Part shown: positions 27,301 through 37,572 of the stretch, piece by piece | Layout: each line of letters starts with the position of its first letter | Numbering within the stretch: position 1 is the stretch's first letter | Source: Stenopsyche tienmushanensis | Lineage: Eukaryota; Arthropoda; Insecta; Trichoptera; Stenopsychidae | Length of the DNA: 64,000 nt | Direction of reading: 5' to 3' | Assembly (NCBI GenBank): GCA_008973525.1 | Contig: WACJ01000113.1 | Coordinates: forward strand, 964,126-1,028,125 | Notes under the pieces: model-generated | Told to the model about the DNA's origin: nothing | Database searches by the model: none | What the model saw: the letters and a program-made list of their open reading frames with translations, nothing else | Position numbers and translations under genes: made by a program

Positions 27301-29473
27301 TTGCACATTTGGATAGATCAAGAAAGGCACTTGACAGTTGGGCTTGATAATATAAAAATGATTATCAATCAATCTTATAAAAAGAAAATCAAACTAAAGC
27401 GGATCGAAACGGTCGATTGCAATTATTAATACAATCTCTTAATTTTGTTAAAATTTTTATTGATCTTTGACGTGGATTATGGCGTATAATCTGATGAAGT
27501 ACAAGTTGCTATCCATATAAACGCAATTGTCTGGAATATGCTTCCATTATTCCCAAATCATAATTTAAGCAAGCTTAATGTTTCATGAGCTTTCCCTGCT
27601 CTAAATTATTATAAACCAATATATCTTGACAGAATTTGCACGAAGATCAAAGCGATTTACTTCTGCAAGAAAATACTAATGAACGAGATATTTGACGTAG
27701 ATGATTTATATTGGTTTTATTGCATATAAATAGTTAGATCTTCTGAGTGCAATTATATGTTTGTTAACGAAGATTTCATCATAAGATTTTTGGCACATTT
27801 CAGCGTCACTTAGCTTGGATTTATAAGTTGATGGATTGCTTTTATATAATTGTACTATTTAACAATAAAACGGCATATGTTCTCTATTTATCATGTACTT
27901 TAATCACTTGAGAGCTTTATCGCAAACATAAGATCATTCATCTTTGCATACTTATCTTCAATCATCCATTCCAAGTATTACTGTACTTCACCCGAATTAA
28001 AAAATCGATTTGAACACCAATTTTATTATGTATTTATCGTGCATTTCAATTCATCCTGTATGCCCATAGAGGGCTGAGGGTTGCTCTTCATTTCAAATTA
28101 AGCTTAAAAGCGTCTAGCTTTCGTCATGTCAATTTCGTATAAAGTTCAATTTCTTATACGGATTGTAAATTTAAAAAAAACGTACGTTTTTACGTGCATA
28201 ATCGATTTTTCGAATACTGATTTTTCATTGATTCATCTAGCTTTTCTAGGGTGAGTGACTCAAGAATTTCTTGAATGCTTATTCAATTCATAGTCAATCA
28301 CTTTTAATCGAATATTTTATATTGATTATGCTTAATATACGCGATTGAGCAAATCCGTGTATAAAAAATGGATGAATATTAAGGGAAGACTATACAAATT
28401 TAATATCGATGCATGCCTGCGAGTGAGTGATTGGATGCTGGGGAAATCTATAAATGTATATATTCGCACGTGGATAGAACCCGGGGATGAAAAGATAGCG
28501 AGGAGAAGAGATCCAAGAGAGTGTTGAGTAAATATAAACTCAAAGGCGGTGATCCGTAACCTTTTTCGGCAGGGGATTATTTAGCATTTTTTAAGTTACA
28601 GGGGATGATACCTGAGACTATTAAGAAGCCTCTGGGGGATTGCCGGAAAAAAATTATTGCCGAAAAATCAATGCAAAATTAAGGGTTGCTGATAGTTTTT
28701 GCGCCTGAATATCTTTCTCATGCATTTTCACACGCAATAAATACGTTTATTTATCGCGAAGCTTTATTGTGTATAATATTAATGATATTATACGACCCAC
28801 GTTTTTTTTTTATAGACATGAGTGCTATGGCGCCTTAAAGATTTTACGATGTCGCTTAGAAATTCAGAACCAGCGATTATAAACTGTTTATCGTCATAAA
28901 ACCATTTGAGGATCACGTTATACAAAAACATTGATAATCTTCTGCGAAATGTGGTTTTCATGTCGAAAAACATCTAAAATTTCTCGATGAATACTTGTTT
29001 TGGATTTTACAGTTTTATTGGTACTTGTGCTTTGGTCGTTTTCATCAGCTACTGTTAGAATGTAAATTTATTTTGTCAGCAACATAAATGTGTTTAAAAT
29101 TTTATGCAATATGAAGTGCTTTTATGTTGTGTAGATTGCATAAAAGTCGTGCAAGTTTATTTTTTATCTATGTTAATTTTAAGCCGTATTTAATATTTGA
29201 TTGATGGTGTCGTTAATTGAAAGAGATACAGATTTCGCAAATGTATAAAAATTGGTCCCAGTCAAAGTCTTAGATATTTACATACGTTTCTTGGGCGTAA
29301 GAAATTTTCATTTAAAGGTCGGAAAATACTATGTGCGTAGATACAGCGAAATGTTGAAGCGTGGTTGTGTTTATGTTGTAAAATTGGTAGGGTTGGTAGT
29401 GGCGGTTGGTAGTGTGGTGGGGGCGGGGGGTTGGGTGCGGGAGATTGTAGGGGTACTGGGAGAACAGCCACCG

Positions 29474-29487
29474 GTTGTCATGGCAAC
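29474..29487. promoter_or_regulatory. RFX X-box in GC-rich island
   Basis: GTTGTCATGGCAAC is a near-perfect symmetrical X-box (RFX consensus GTNRCC-N-RGYAAC), inside the wider inverted repeat CCGGTTG/CAACCGG (29471-29490). The surrounding 29360-29560 is a G-rich/CpG-rich island in AT-rich intron. RFX factors drive ciliary genes; here it may mark an enhancer or unannotated promoter. Confidence 0.45.
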
Positions 29488-32052
29488 CGGCTGCCCTGAC
29501 TCCTCCCCTGACCACCGCGAATGGCGGTCGGGGGCGCACTCTGCCTTCTGACGACTTGAGACGGACACTCTTATTGTTATTGCTGAAGAAGGCATTGTCA
29601 ACTCTATCAACGATAAGGTATAGAATAAGGTGATCCCCCTAAAGATGTCGCGACTCGACGAGGATGGCAATATTTTCTGATTCCATGCGGAAAAACCGTG
29701 ATGGATTTTCATTTGACGTCTTGAAGTGGGGTGGAAATTATTTACATCAGGAATCGTCCATCAATAATTCAAATATTTTTTGATAGTATTTTATATAGAT
29801 GAAAGGGTTTAATAAGGGGGAAATATTCGCATGCTTATTTAACACAACATTTAAGCAGAAATTGTATTATATGCGGATCTTTAAACATCATTCGAGTTTT
29901 AATATATGGATGCTATTCATTTTCAACTAACAAATAACATAAAATGCAAGCTCGTTATACGATACGCCGATAAGAATCTACGGTTCCGTCATGCGATCGC
30001 CTGCTCACAGAGTGTTGATTTGGAACGCTTTATATCGCAATTTTTCATGTTTTCCTAAACGAAACAGTGTATACGCATTATAGTTTCTATTGAAAGTCAA
30101 ATCATTCTTCGCGCAATTAAATTCGCACTGTATTATGTGCTTTTTGGACATGTTGACAAATATATGAGATCGGTCGAATTTCGATCTTTGATGATGTGCC
30201 CACGCAAGATGCTGTGATGTAATGCGCCATCACTCCTCGGCGAGACTTTGATTTATGAAACGAGATTCGGTAAGAAAAAATTGAATCGGAAAAGTGCGTT
30301 AGAATTCGCTTAAAGGTTTACAAACGTATCGTGCGAATTAGGACTAAATAAGTCCCTCTAGTTTGTATCATGTAATTAAAAAAATCGATATAATCACCTC
30401 TGTGGAGATGATGGAGTAATATATTTTCGCTTTTCTTGTTCAATCATCGGCGGTTTTCCAACCCTGTTGAAATGTATGCAAGGCTCTGAAAGGGGTGTTG
30501 TTTGGCCTGTGGGGGACTGGCGTATCCGAAGGCTGGGGGCGAGGTGGGTTCGAGCCGGGTTATTTGAGACTTAAAGGATGGATTAAGGATTTTTATTTCA
30601 TTTTCCTCCGCTAGGACCCGGCGGGGCTCTTCCCTGGGATCGGAGGGGTTTCATAGGGATTTACATTTGCGCCGTGTCCTTTATCGATTGTTCCCGTAGA
30701 GATATTTTCTTTGTTTCACACACATACGCACGCACGCACCCATCGGCGCATATAATGTAAGCATATTAAAATCCACCATCGGGGATTTATCGGGATTTAC
30801 GCCCAAAGCTGATAGTTGGACAGTTTAAAGATTAGTGGCGGTTGCAAATTTGGCTCTTCGCAAATGTGTAACAATTAAACGGAACGTCTTTAGGAGTGCT
30901 CTGATGGCCATTTGCATACATATTGGTTTTCGGCGTATCTTCCGCACGTTGTCGTGGCCATCTTTCGGCTCTGGCAAATTAGTTTATTTATTTAGTCACG
31001 AGCTTTAACATCGCTATTTATATACAAACGCATGGACTGTTTCTGTAAATTTTGCAGAACAGCTCGTTTGCCATCTTTTTACACGTATTCTTAAACTATC
31101 CCGAATCGCAAACAAATTATAAAGATTCACGATCTCGTGACGGTTTGATATTTTCGGGACGTCGATTTGTTTTTCGTCCATAATTACTAAGCAGTAAAAG
31201 ACTTTTCATCGTCGGCATTGTAATTTTGCACGCCTTTTTGCTTTTGTCATGAACGTAAACAATTTAATTTATTTTTTGAGATTATGTGAATTGTCGATTC
31301 GAAAATGTTAAATGTTAAGTGGCTGTTTCTTTATCACGTTTTATTTTGAGTTAATGAGTTTTCTTTCACTTGAAAGGTTTGCTGTTGACACCTGGGCTAA
31401 TTGACTTCCACTTACCTTTGAGACCTTTTCTCTCATTCCAACGTCCCAGCTTTCGTATGCTTCCGTCCTTTTTCACCATCTTAACCATTTTACAACAACA
31501 AATTTAAACCTTAATATTGTATCCATTAATCGTTTGGTGCTTTTCTTATTTCTAAATAAAGGTAATTTTAAATCATGAGCAAATTCTTTCAAATAAAAAT
31601 ACAAAAATATGATTAATGAAATACACATCCACACATCTAGACCTAGCTCGTTAAATTACTCTTTTTAGAGCCCTATATTTGAAAAACCTGGTAATTATGG
31701 GTAGCTTCAGTCAGGTGCTATTTACCTCACACCCGTGGGCGTGAAGTAGGTTTTAGGAGGGTTTCAACAACGGGAAGCGTTCGAGGTCTTAATTGCACCT
31801 AATCTTTCAGGAGTGCTAATCATTCCCATTTTCATCGTGTGCATAATGCACTTCTTTTCTAAATAGGGGTATTATGAAGTCCCTTCTAAGCTCTCAGGAT
31901 CATAGAAATGCCTTCACATGCAATTTATATTTTTCGTCATACTCTTTCTTATGAATTTTATTTTTAAATAATATTCCACTAAAACTATCTATATATTTTC
32001 TATTGAGCGTTTCAAACCAGTTTACGCTGTCTTGTTAAACGATTGAGACGAT

Positions 32053-32086
32053 AAAGTGACAGCACCTTGTTCTGTCCTGTCACTTT
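32053..32086. repeat. 10-bp hairpin
   Basis: AAAGTGACAG (32053-32062) and CTGTCACTTT (32077-32086) are perfect inverted copies with a 14-nt loop. No nearby gene explains it. Confidence 0.6.
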
Positions 32087-32877
32087 GCGTCACTAATTAC
32101 AAGCTCGCATTAGATTCTTGTAAGTTTTATTTCAAATTGGCCGTAAATATAAATGTAGAGTTGTTGGTGGTCCCAAATCTCGATAACGTTATTTTTCATT
32201 ACTTTTTTTTAGAAATCATCAAATTCTTAGATTTGCAATGCAATTTATCATATTTATCGAACAAAACCCAAGCGCATCCTTTTCCCTAGTTTCGAGATAG
32301 AACAAAAGCTATTATTTAAGTCATGAATTAATATATTTTTCCGTCGTCCAATACATGATTTAAAAAGCATAGTTGAATTCGTTGAAGTGCTAGATTTTGT
32401 GGGTTAATCCGCATGACGCTCCGAAACAACAATGAGGTTAACGAGGTTACCCGTTCAACTTCTTTCGTTCAATTAATGTTCATATTCCAAACAACAACAC
32501 TAATAAGTTTCTGAATGAATTATTACACAACGATGGTGTATTTATGACCGTCGTGTATTGCATCGATGGTCTTTATGCACGTGGAAGTGCAAATACGTGC
32601 CTTGCATTTGACAATCGTTTAAAAATACGCGATCAAATTCACATCTCATAATAATAGCGTTCAGTGGTGACATTTTAAAAAATGCCACATCGAATCGGCG
32701 ACGCAGCTCACTTCATGCATATATGGCTTGAGACTTAATTAAAGTTATTTTATTTAATAAAAAAAATGTGTTATGATACCTGTCAATCATACGTATAATC
32801 GATTTTTGACGAATTTGTGTCAATTTTTTGTGGTGTTGGCAATAAGATTGTAAAAATCTGCTTGTATGTATGTTTAA

Positions 32878-33220
32878 CCCTCTTAGTGCCGAACAGCGAT
32901 ATATCGTCGTTAGCATCGCTTGCTCAATGTGCCAACAACGATATGTTGCTGCGTATGCAATGGCGCCCCTAATATTCGCATTATTTCTTCACATTTTTTT
33001 TCTAATGTTTTTCAATTAATATTATTTGTATGACTTTCAACAAATATTGAAATACTATTGGCATTAATTTATTCTCCATTTATTTCCTAATATTTTCCTT
33101 TTTGTGTAAATATCATTCTTACACTTTTTAGTTTTTCTTTTCATAAGTTTTATCAAATTATGTTTAGTTGGCTCGGCATTCTTCGCTTAGGTACGGTTTT
33201 TTCGATCGGCCTTAAAAGGA
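32878..33220. mobile_element. piggyBac-type MITE, 343 bp
   Basis: The left end is TTAA (32874-32877) followed by CCCTCTTAGTGCCGA. The right end on the reverse strand reads TCCTTTTAAGGCCGA, flanked by a degenerate TTTA. No coding potential. The right 200 bp matches the copy ending at 11891, which has an intact TTAA. It ends 172 bp before pan exon A. Confidence 0.65.
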
Positions 33221-33392
33221 TTTATGCCTAAAATATAATCGCATTGGAAGCAATATAGAAGATTGTTGCTCTGTTGTTTATTCGATTTGTGTTTGTTTTT
33301 GTACGTTGGATGATATAAGTGTGGCCATAGCCCATTTTGGAGACGTCCTTGAAGATTTTTACTAACGAAATTTACTTTCTTTTTGGTTGCAG

Positions 33393-33516
33393 ACATCGAA
33401 GATGGGCCTGACAGCTGCCGGTGCTCTGCCATTGTTCTGCCACAATGGGGACCTGGCGCAGCCGCCGCCCGCTCACATGGGCATCCCACCTTACCAGCTC
33501 GACAAGGCGGCCATAG
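33393..33516 (+). CDS. pan: pangolin (TCF/LEF) exon A, central region
   Basis: First recognisable exon of the Wnt-pathway transcription factor Pangolin/TCF, which binds DNA in the nucleus and recruits Armadillo/beta-catenin or Groucho. Acceptor TTGCAG at 33387-33392 and donor ATAG|GTAATG. The reading frame starts on a codon boundary (ACA) and ends with one base of the next codon (phase 1). The peptide contains [19 protein letters not shown] and [14 protein letters not shown], the segment that in TCF proteins lies after the beta-catenin-binding domain. The exon is GC-rich with AT-rich intron on both sides. It lies between two TTAA-type transposons, 172 bp upstream and 54 bp downstream. The N-terminal beta-catenin-binding exon was not found upstream in the window. 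Identity is from recalled family sequence; the exon boundaries are read directly. Confidence 0.95.
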
Positions 33517-34305
33517 GTAATGTATTCAATCTAAATTGGTCCATCGTCACACCTATAGAGATGAAATTAACACTTTGAGACCCGCGCCTTTTGGTGTGAA
33601 AATGCAGTGGGGGCCGCTCGTTTTAGGCAAATTTCGCAAGAAATCAAGACCTTTATAATAATTTACATATCTTTTTAACCTATGACTATATTTACGTGAA
33701 ATTTTCAGGTTATGTTCTACATAATCGAAGGTATAGACATGTGATCTTCATTTTACAACTTTCAACCAGTGGTTCTCAAACCAATGAAATACATTTTTTT
33801 TTTCTATAAATATTACTTGTTATTTATATTTCATTTAAAATTTGTTTACTACATGTTGATACATATAGTTATAAATCATAAAATATTAAATATACATATT
33901 ATCCAAAGTTATTTTTTATCGAAAAGAGTTCAGTGAATGAAAAAAAAACATAGACCATTGACGTAACTTATTTTTCAAATTAAAAAAGTTACTGAAGAGA
34001 CAAATACAAGAAATACCATTTCGGATGGTCGTAAGATTGGCGAATCATTATTTTCTAAAAATAATACAAACTATTAAAATTTTATATATCAACACCAAAA
34101 AATATATAAATTATTTCAACTCACCACATAATACGTAATTGTTTCACCTCGAGCTGTGTCACCGAAATTACGTGTCTCGTAACGTCTCACTATAATTATT
34201 TATTTCGATTTTACATTTTGAAAGTTCAAAAATTCACTAAAATACTAAAAAACACTAAATCTTAGAAACACTGAAATACATTGTCAAAAATTCAATTAAA
34301 AATAA

Positions 34306-36015
34306 TTATAAGGTTTTTGAAACGTGATATTTTGTAAAGCAGTCACCATAATGTAAAGGAACTTTGCAATGCTTGCACATGAATGTAGTTTCACTTCTAA
34401 TTTTTTTCCCCACAAGACACACTTTGCACCTTCTTCTAACACGCTTACCGCTTGTTGATATTTTTACCAGCTGGTGTTGCGCCATATTGCCGGAAAGCCT
34501 CCCCGTGGAAGGAAATTGGGATCTGCTTGATGTTGATGGATTTCCAATATTTTGTTCACCCCCCATGATTGTCTCAGTGATCCATTCTGTGGCAACGATC
34601 TTCAAGAAATCCCGGAACTTAGTTTTATTTTCAGGGTTAAGATTCTTAAACACTCTGAATGCATTAAATAAAGCACAGTTTATCAAATATAATACAGTTT
34701 TAGTCGTCCATTTTTTAGACTTTCTAAACAATGGATAATATGAAAGGTATTGATCCGCACGATCAACCCCTTTCATATATTTATTATATTCTACAATGCA
34801 GCTCGGTTTCGACTGAGGAAGTCCAGTTTTCTTGTCTATCCTGCCGCTATCAATGATATCTGCATTATCAATTGTTGATATCATTCTCACTTCTCTATTT
34901 TGCTTCGTTTTCCAAATTTGGCACAAGATTTCGCCCTTTCTTAAATATTTAGAATCAAATACGCTAAGCTTAATTTTTTTTAAAGCATCTGGCAATCCTC
35001 TATTGATTCTTAGTGTTCCACATATCCTCACTTTATTCGATAATAATTGACTGGCAATTTTTACACTATTGTAAAAATTGTCCATGAATAAGTGGTACCA
35101 TTTGTTTAAATAGGTTTTCATTAAATTCATAATAGTATTTTCTAATGGTATGCCTGTTCCTGTATATAGTATAAAACTACAAATATAGCCAGTTACGGAC
35201 TCACAGACCATTCTTATGAGAATTCCGTATTTAGTAATTTTATTAGGCAAATACACCTTAAACCTCAATCTTCCTCGCCACGGAATCATCCCTTCATCGA
35301 GGGATAATTTCTGTTGAGGCGTATATATTTCTTCAAATTTTTTTGAAAAATAATCCACTACACTTTGAATTTTAAATAAGCGTGGAGCATCTTCGGGCAT
35401 TTTTGTATTGTCTGCGAAATGAATAAATGTTAACAATTGGCGAAATCGATTTCTAGTCATTGTCTTCGAAAAAATGGGTGTTTCGATCACTGGATTGGTT
35501 GACCAAAATTCACTTATTCGAGCTTTTTTTACAAGGCACATTAGAATAAGTAGTCCAAACCATTTTTTGAAATCGGACATTGTGGAATCAACCCATTGTT
35601 TGGTACGCTTTGCAATTTTGTAACGATGTTGGTTTTGTGCATAATATCGATTTGTTTCGATAGCTATTTGCTGAAAAAAGTCATCTCCGATGAATAAATT
35701 TGTTACTTCGGGTATACTTTTTATATTTTCGGGAAAAACTTTTACCCCCGGCACACTTTCAAGTGGTTCATTGCATCTAGGTAAATCAGTTTCCGACCAA
35801 TCGGAATCAATATCTGGATTCTGAGATTCATCTTCATCCGTATCACTTGCTTGTAAATTCATTGTTCGATTACGAGTTTGACGAATTGACGAGTTTTCAC
35901 TATCACTATCGTTATCCGACTCGTCGATATCACTATTGTCACACTCACTTGGAGGTTGAGATAAATTGTCCGCAAATCGTTCGTTTATAAATGTATCGTC
36001 ATTATCATCCTCCAT
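34306..36015 (-). CDS. piggyBac-family transposase
   Basis: Cut-and-paste DDD transposase that moves its element between TTAA sites in the nucleus. I chose the Met at 36015 (MEDDNDDTFINERF, 569 residues); an upstream in-frame Met at 36072 would add a hydrophobic 19-residue lead not expected here. Domains in order: acidic N-terminus rich in Asp/Glu/Ser (residues 1-85), DDE_Tnp_1_7-type catalytic core (about 100-460), and a C-terminal cysteine-rich zinc domain (about 525-569). Catalytic Asp are in LSLDEGMIPWRGR, HLFMDNFYNS and GVDRADQYLSYY, which are residues 240, 312 and 418. The zinc domain has CKVC, CKHC, then His and Cys in the pattern seen in piggyBac. No stop or frameshift occurs, so it may be recent or active. 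Length is usual for the family (about 560-600). Confidence 0.95.
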   Translation of the reverse strand: MEDDNDDTFINERFADNLSQPPSECDNSDIDESDNDSDSENSSIRQTRNRTMNLQASDTDEDESQNPDIDSDWSETDLPRCNEPLESVPGVKVFPENIKSIPEVTNLFIGDDFFQQIAIETNRYYAQNQHRYKIAKRTKQWVDSTMSDFKKWFGLLILMCLVKKARISEFWSTNPVIETPIFSKTMTRNRFRQLLTFIHFADNTKMPEDAPRLFKIQSVVDYFSKKFEEIYTPQQKLSLDEGMIPWRGRLRFKVYLPNKITKYGILIRMVCESVTGYICSFILYTGTGIPLENTIMNLMKTYLNKWYHLFMDNFYNSVKIASQLLSNKVRICGTLRINRGLPDALKKIKLSVFDSKYLRKGEILCQIWKTKQNREVRMISTIDNADIIDSGRIDKKTGLPQSKPSCIVEYNKYMKGVDRADQYLSYYPLFRKSKKWTTKTVLYLINCALFNAFRVFKNLNPENKTKFRDFLKIVATEWITETIMGGEQNIGNPSTSSRSQFPSTGRLSGNMAQHQLVKISTSGKRVRRRCKVCLVGKKIRSETTFMCKHCKVPLHYGDCFTKYHVSKTL

Positions 36016-37489
36016 TTTTGAAGGGTATTTAAAAAAATATAAAAAAATAAAGATCACAGTCAATCTAACCAAAGTCTATTTGCACAAGAACAAAACTCAA
36101 AACCGAACCTTATTATATTTGACACGTAGCGTACGAAAGCTTACAGTAAACTGATTCTGAAAGGTCGACCTGTGTAATTTGTCTAATTAAAAAAAAAAGA
36201 TGTATCGATGTAAGACATTTTTATTGTACATGTCGTAAATCTAAAAGCTAGAAAATATAATAGCATAGAAAGCATTCATGGAGGAATCTTTTATTTCAGT
36301 TTACGTAAGTGTTTTTTTTATGAATAGAAATGTCTAATATTATGTTGCAAGTAGAAATAAATGGACGGAAAGTACATTTATTTTTTAAATAGACCAGAAA
36401 ATACAAAACATTAGAAATTTCCGTAAAAAGTTCAATATAAGGTTTTACAAGGCTTACAGAGTTTCATTGGGACATAATGGCATTTTTTCAATTATTCCTA
36501 GAATTTATATGTTATGCACACTGCCTCAAATTTTGTGAGTGCTTACTTTTTTATTTCTTTATTGCATTTGCTTTGTCTTCGATTCATTTGAGGAACTTTT
36601 GTTTTGAAATCCTTGCTTTTAACTTTTTCTCAGTGACGCCGTCAATAATATGTGACATATAATGAAAATATACAAAAGCCTGGATATCTTCATGGAAGAG
36701 ACCAGGATTGTCCGTCGGGTTGTTGAGTCAGGTATAAAAAAAATATTGTATGCCATGCTGCATGTGTAAATTACAGACAAATTTAGCGTAACTCACCTGT
36801 ACTTTATGTATATGAAATTGCCGAAGAATTAGTCTGAGGGTGATAATACTTCGCAATTCTATGGAAGGACCGCCACTGGATATATATATATCCTTTACTT
36901 CATGCTAACAAAATTGTGTTTCCAAATGCATTTTATGACATGACCGTAATAAATCAATGTTGCTCATTGATGCGTAAAACATCTGATCTGTTAGTCGATC
37001 CCTTTTTCTGTTTTTTATCACCCCCTAGTCAGGGATGGTAAAGCCGAGAAGCCTACCTCTTATAAATTTATAAGTGCATTTTATTTATTTCCAGTAATAT
37101 ATTGCCGAAAATATAATTTTTTCACGTTACAAAATTTTCAATTGAATTTTGAGTCATTTGCTGGGAAAAGTTTGCCCTGTCCTGGATAATGGTCAAGGTT
37201 TTTATATTTCACAGGATTGAAGTGTGTGTATGTACTGGCCTTTGAGTACATTTTTTTTTTTAATAAATACGAATAAAGAGCTAAAAATAGAAATAATGTT
37301 TTTCGAACAATAAATAAATGCTAAATATATATTTCTAGCATCTATGTGCCTCTCATCAAAAAAAGACAACAAAATCGATTGAAATGTGATAAAAATTGTA
37401 CCCTTTATATCTGTAGAGACATCTGTCAACGAATCGTGAAATATTAGTGTCGGTAACATTTTTTTTTTATGATTTTATGTAGGCGCATG

Positions 37490-37557
37490 TTTTTACGCCA
37501 AATGGCGTCAGCGGTTCATAACGGTTGGGGCATTTTTACGCCAAAAGGCGTCAGCGG
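37490..37557. repeat. Tandem hairpin modules at the right piggyBac end
   Basis: Two 25-bp copies, 37490-37514 and 37533-37557, each read TTTTTACGCCAAA, A or T, then GGCGTCAGCGG with a single mismatch between them. Each can fold through ACGCC/GGCGT. The second copy runs into the terminal inverted repeat. Internal repeats near the ends are typical transposase-binding sites in piggyBac elements (inference for this family). Confidence 0.7.
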
Positions 37558-37572
37558 GTCTCAAAGTGTTAA

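Larger units (their letters stand above)
24346..32873. other. Noncoding, probable pan intron, third part
   Basis: No recognisable gene. GC-rich islands at 29.36-29.56 kb (X-box) and 30.48-30.68 kb contrast with AT-rich surroundings and are the best enhancer candidates here. Confidence 0.45.
33571..37568. mobile_element. Intact-looking piggyBac element, 4.0 kb, TTAA duplication
   Basis: Both ends are flanked by TTAA (33567-33570 and 37569-37572). The terminal inverted repeats start with 15 identical bases, CACTTTGAGACCCGC; the right copy is at 37554-37568 in reverse complement. Similarity continues inside (left GCCTTTTGGTGTG, right GACGCCTTTTGGCGT). TTAA targeting plus a transposase in antisense orientation identifies piggyBac. 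The element sits in a pan intron, 54 bp after the exon A donor. The noncoding parts, about 730 bp on the left and 1.5 kb on the right, hold no further gene that I can see. Confidence 0.93.

Noticed and set aside
29371..29712. Overlapping open frames on both strands in the 29.4-kb GC island
   Set aside because: Pro/Thr/Val-rich low-complexity translations from G-rich or C-rich DNA, with no splice context or domain.
1..33392. N-terminal beta-catenin-binding exon of pan
   Set aside because: I looked for an acidic block of the GDxLxxxDEVxxFKDEGE type and found none; it probably lies upstream of the window.
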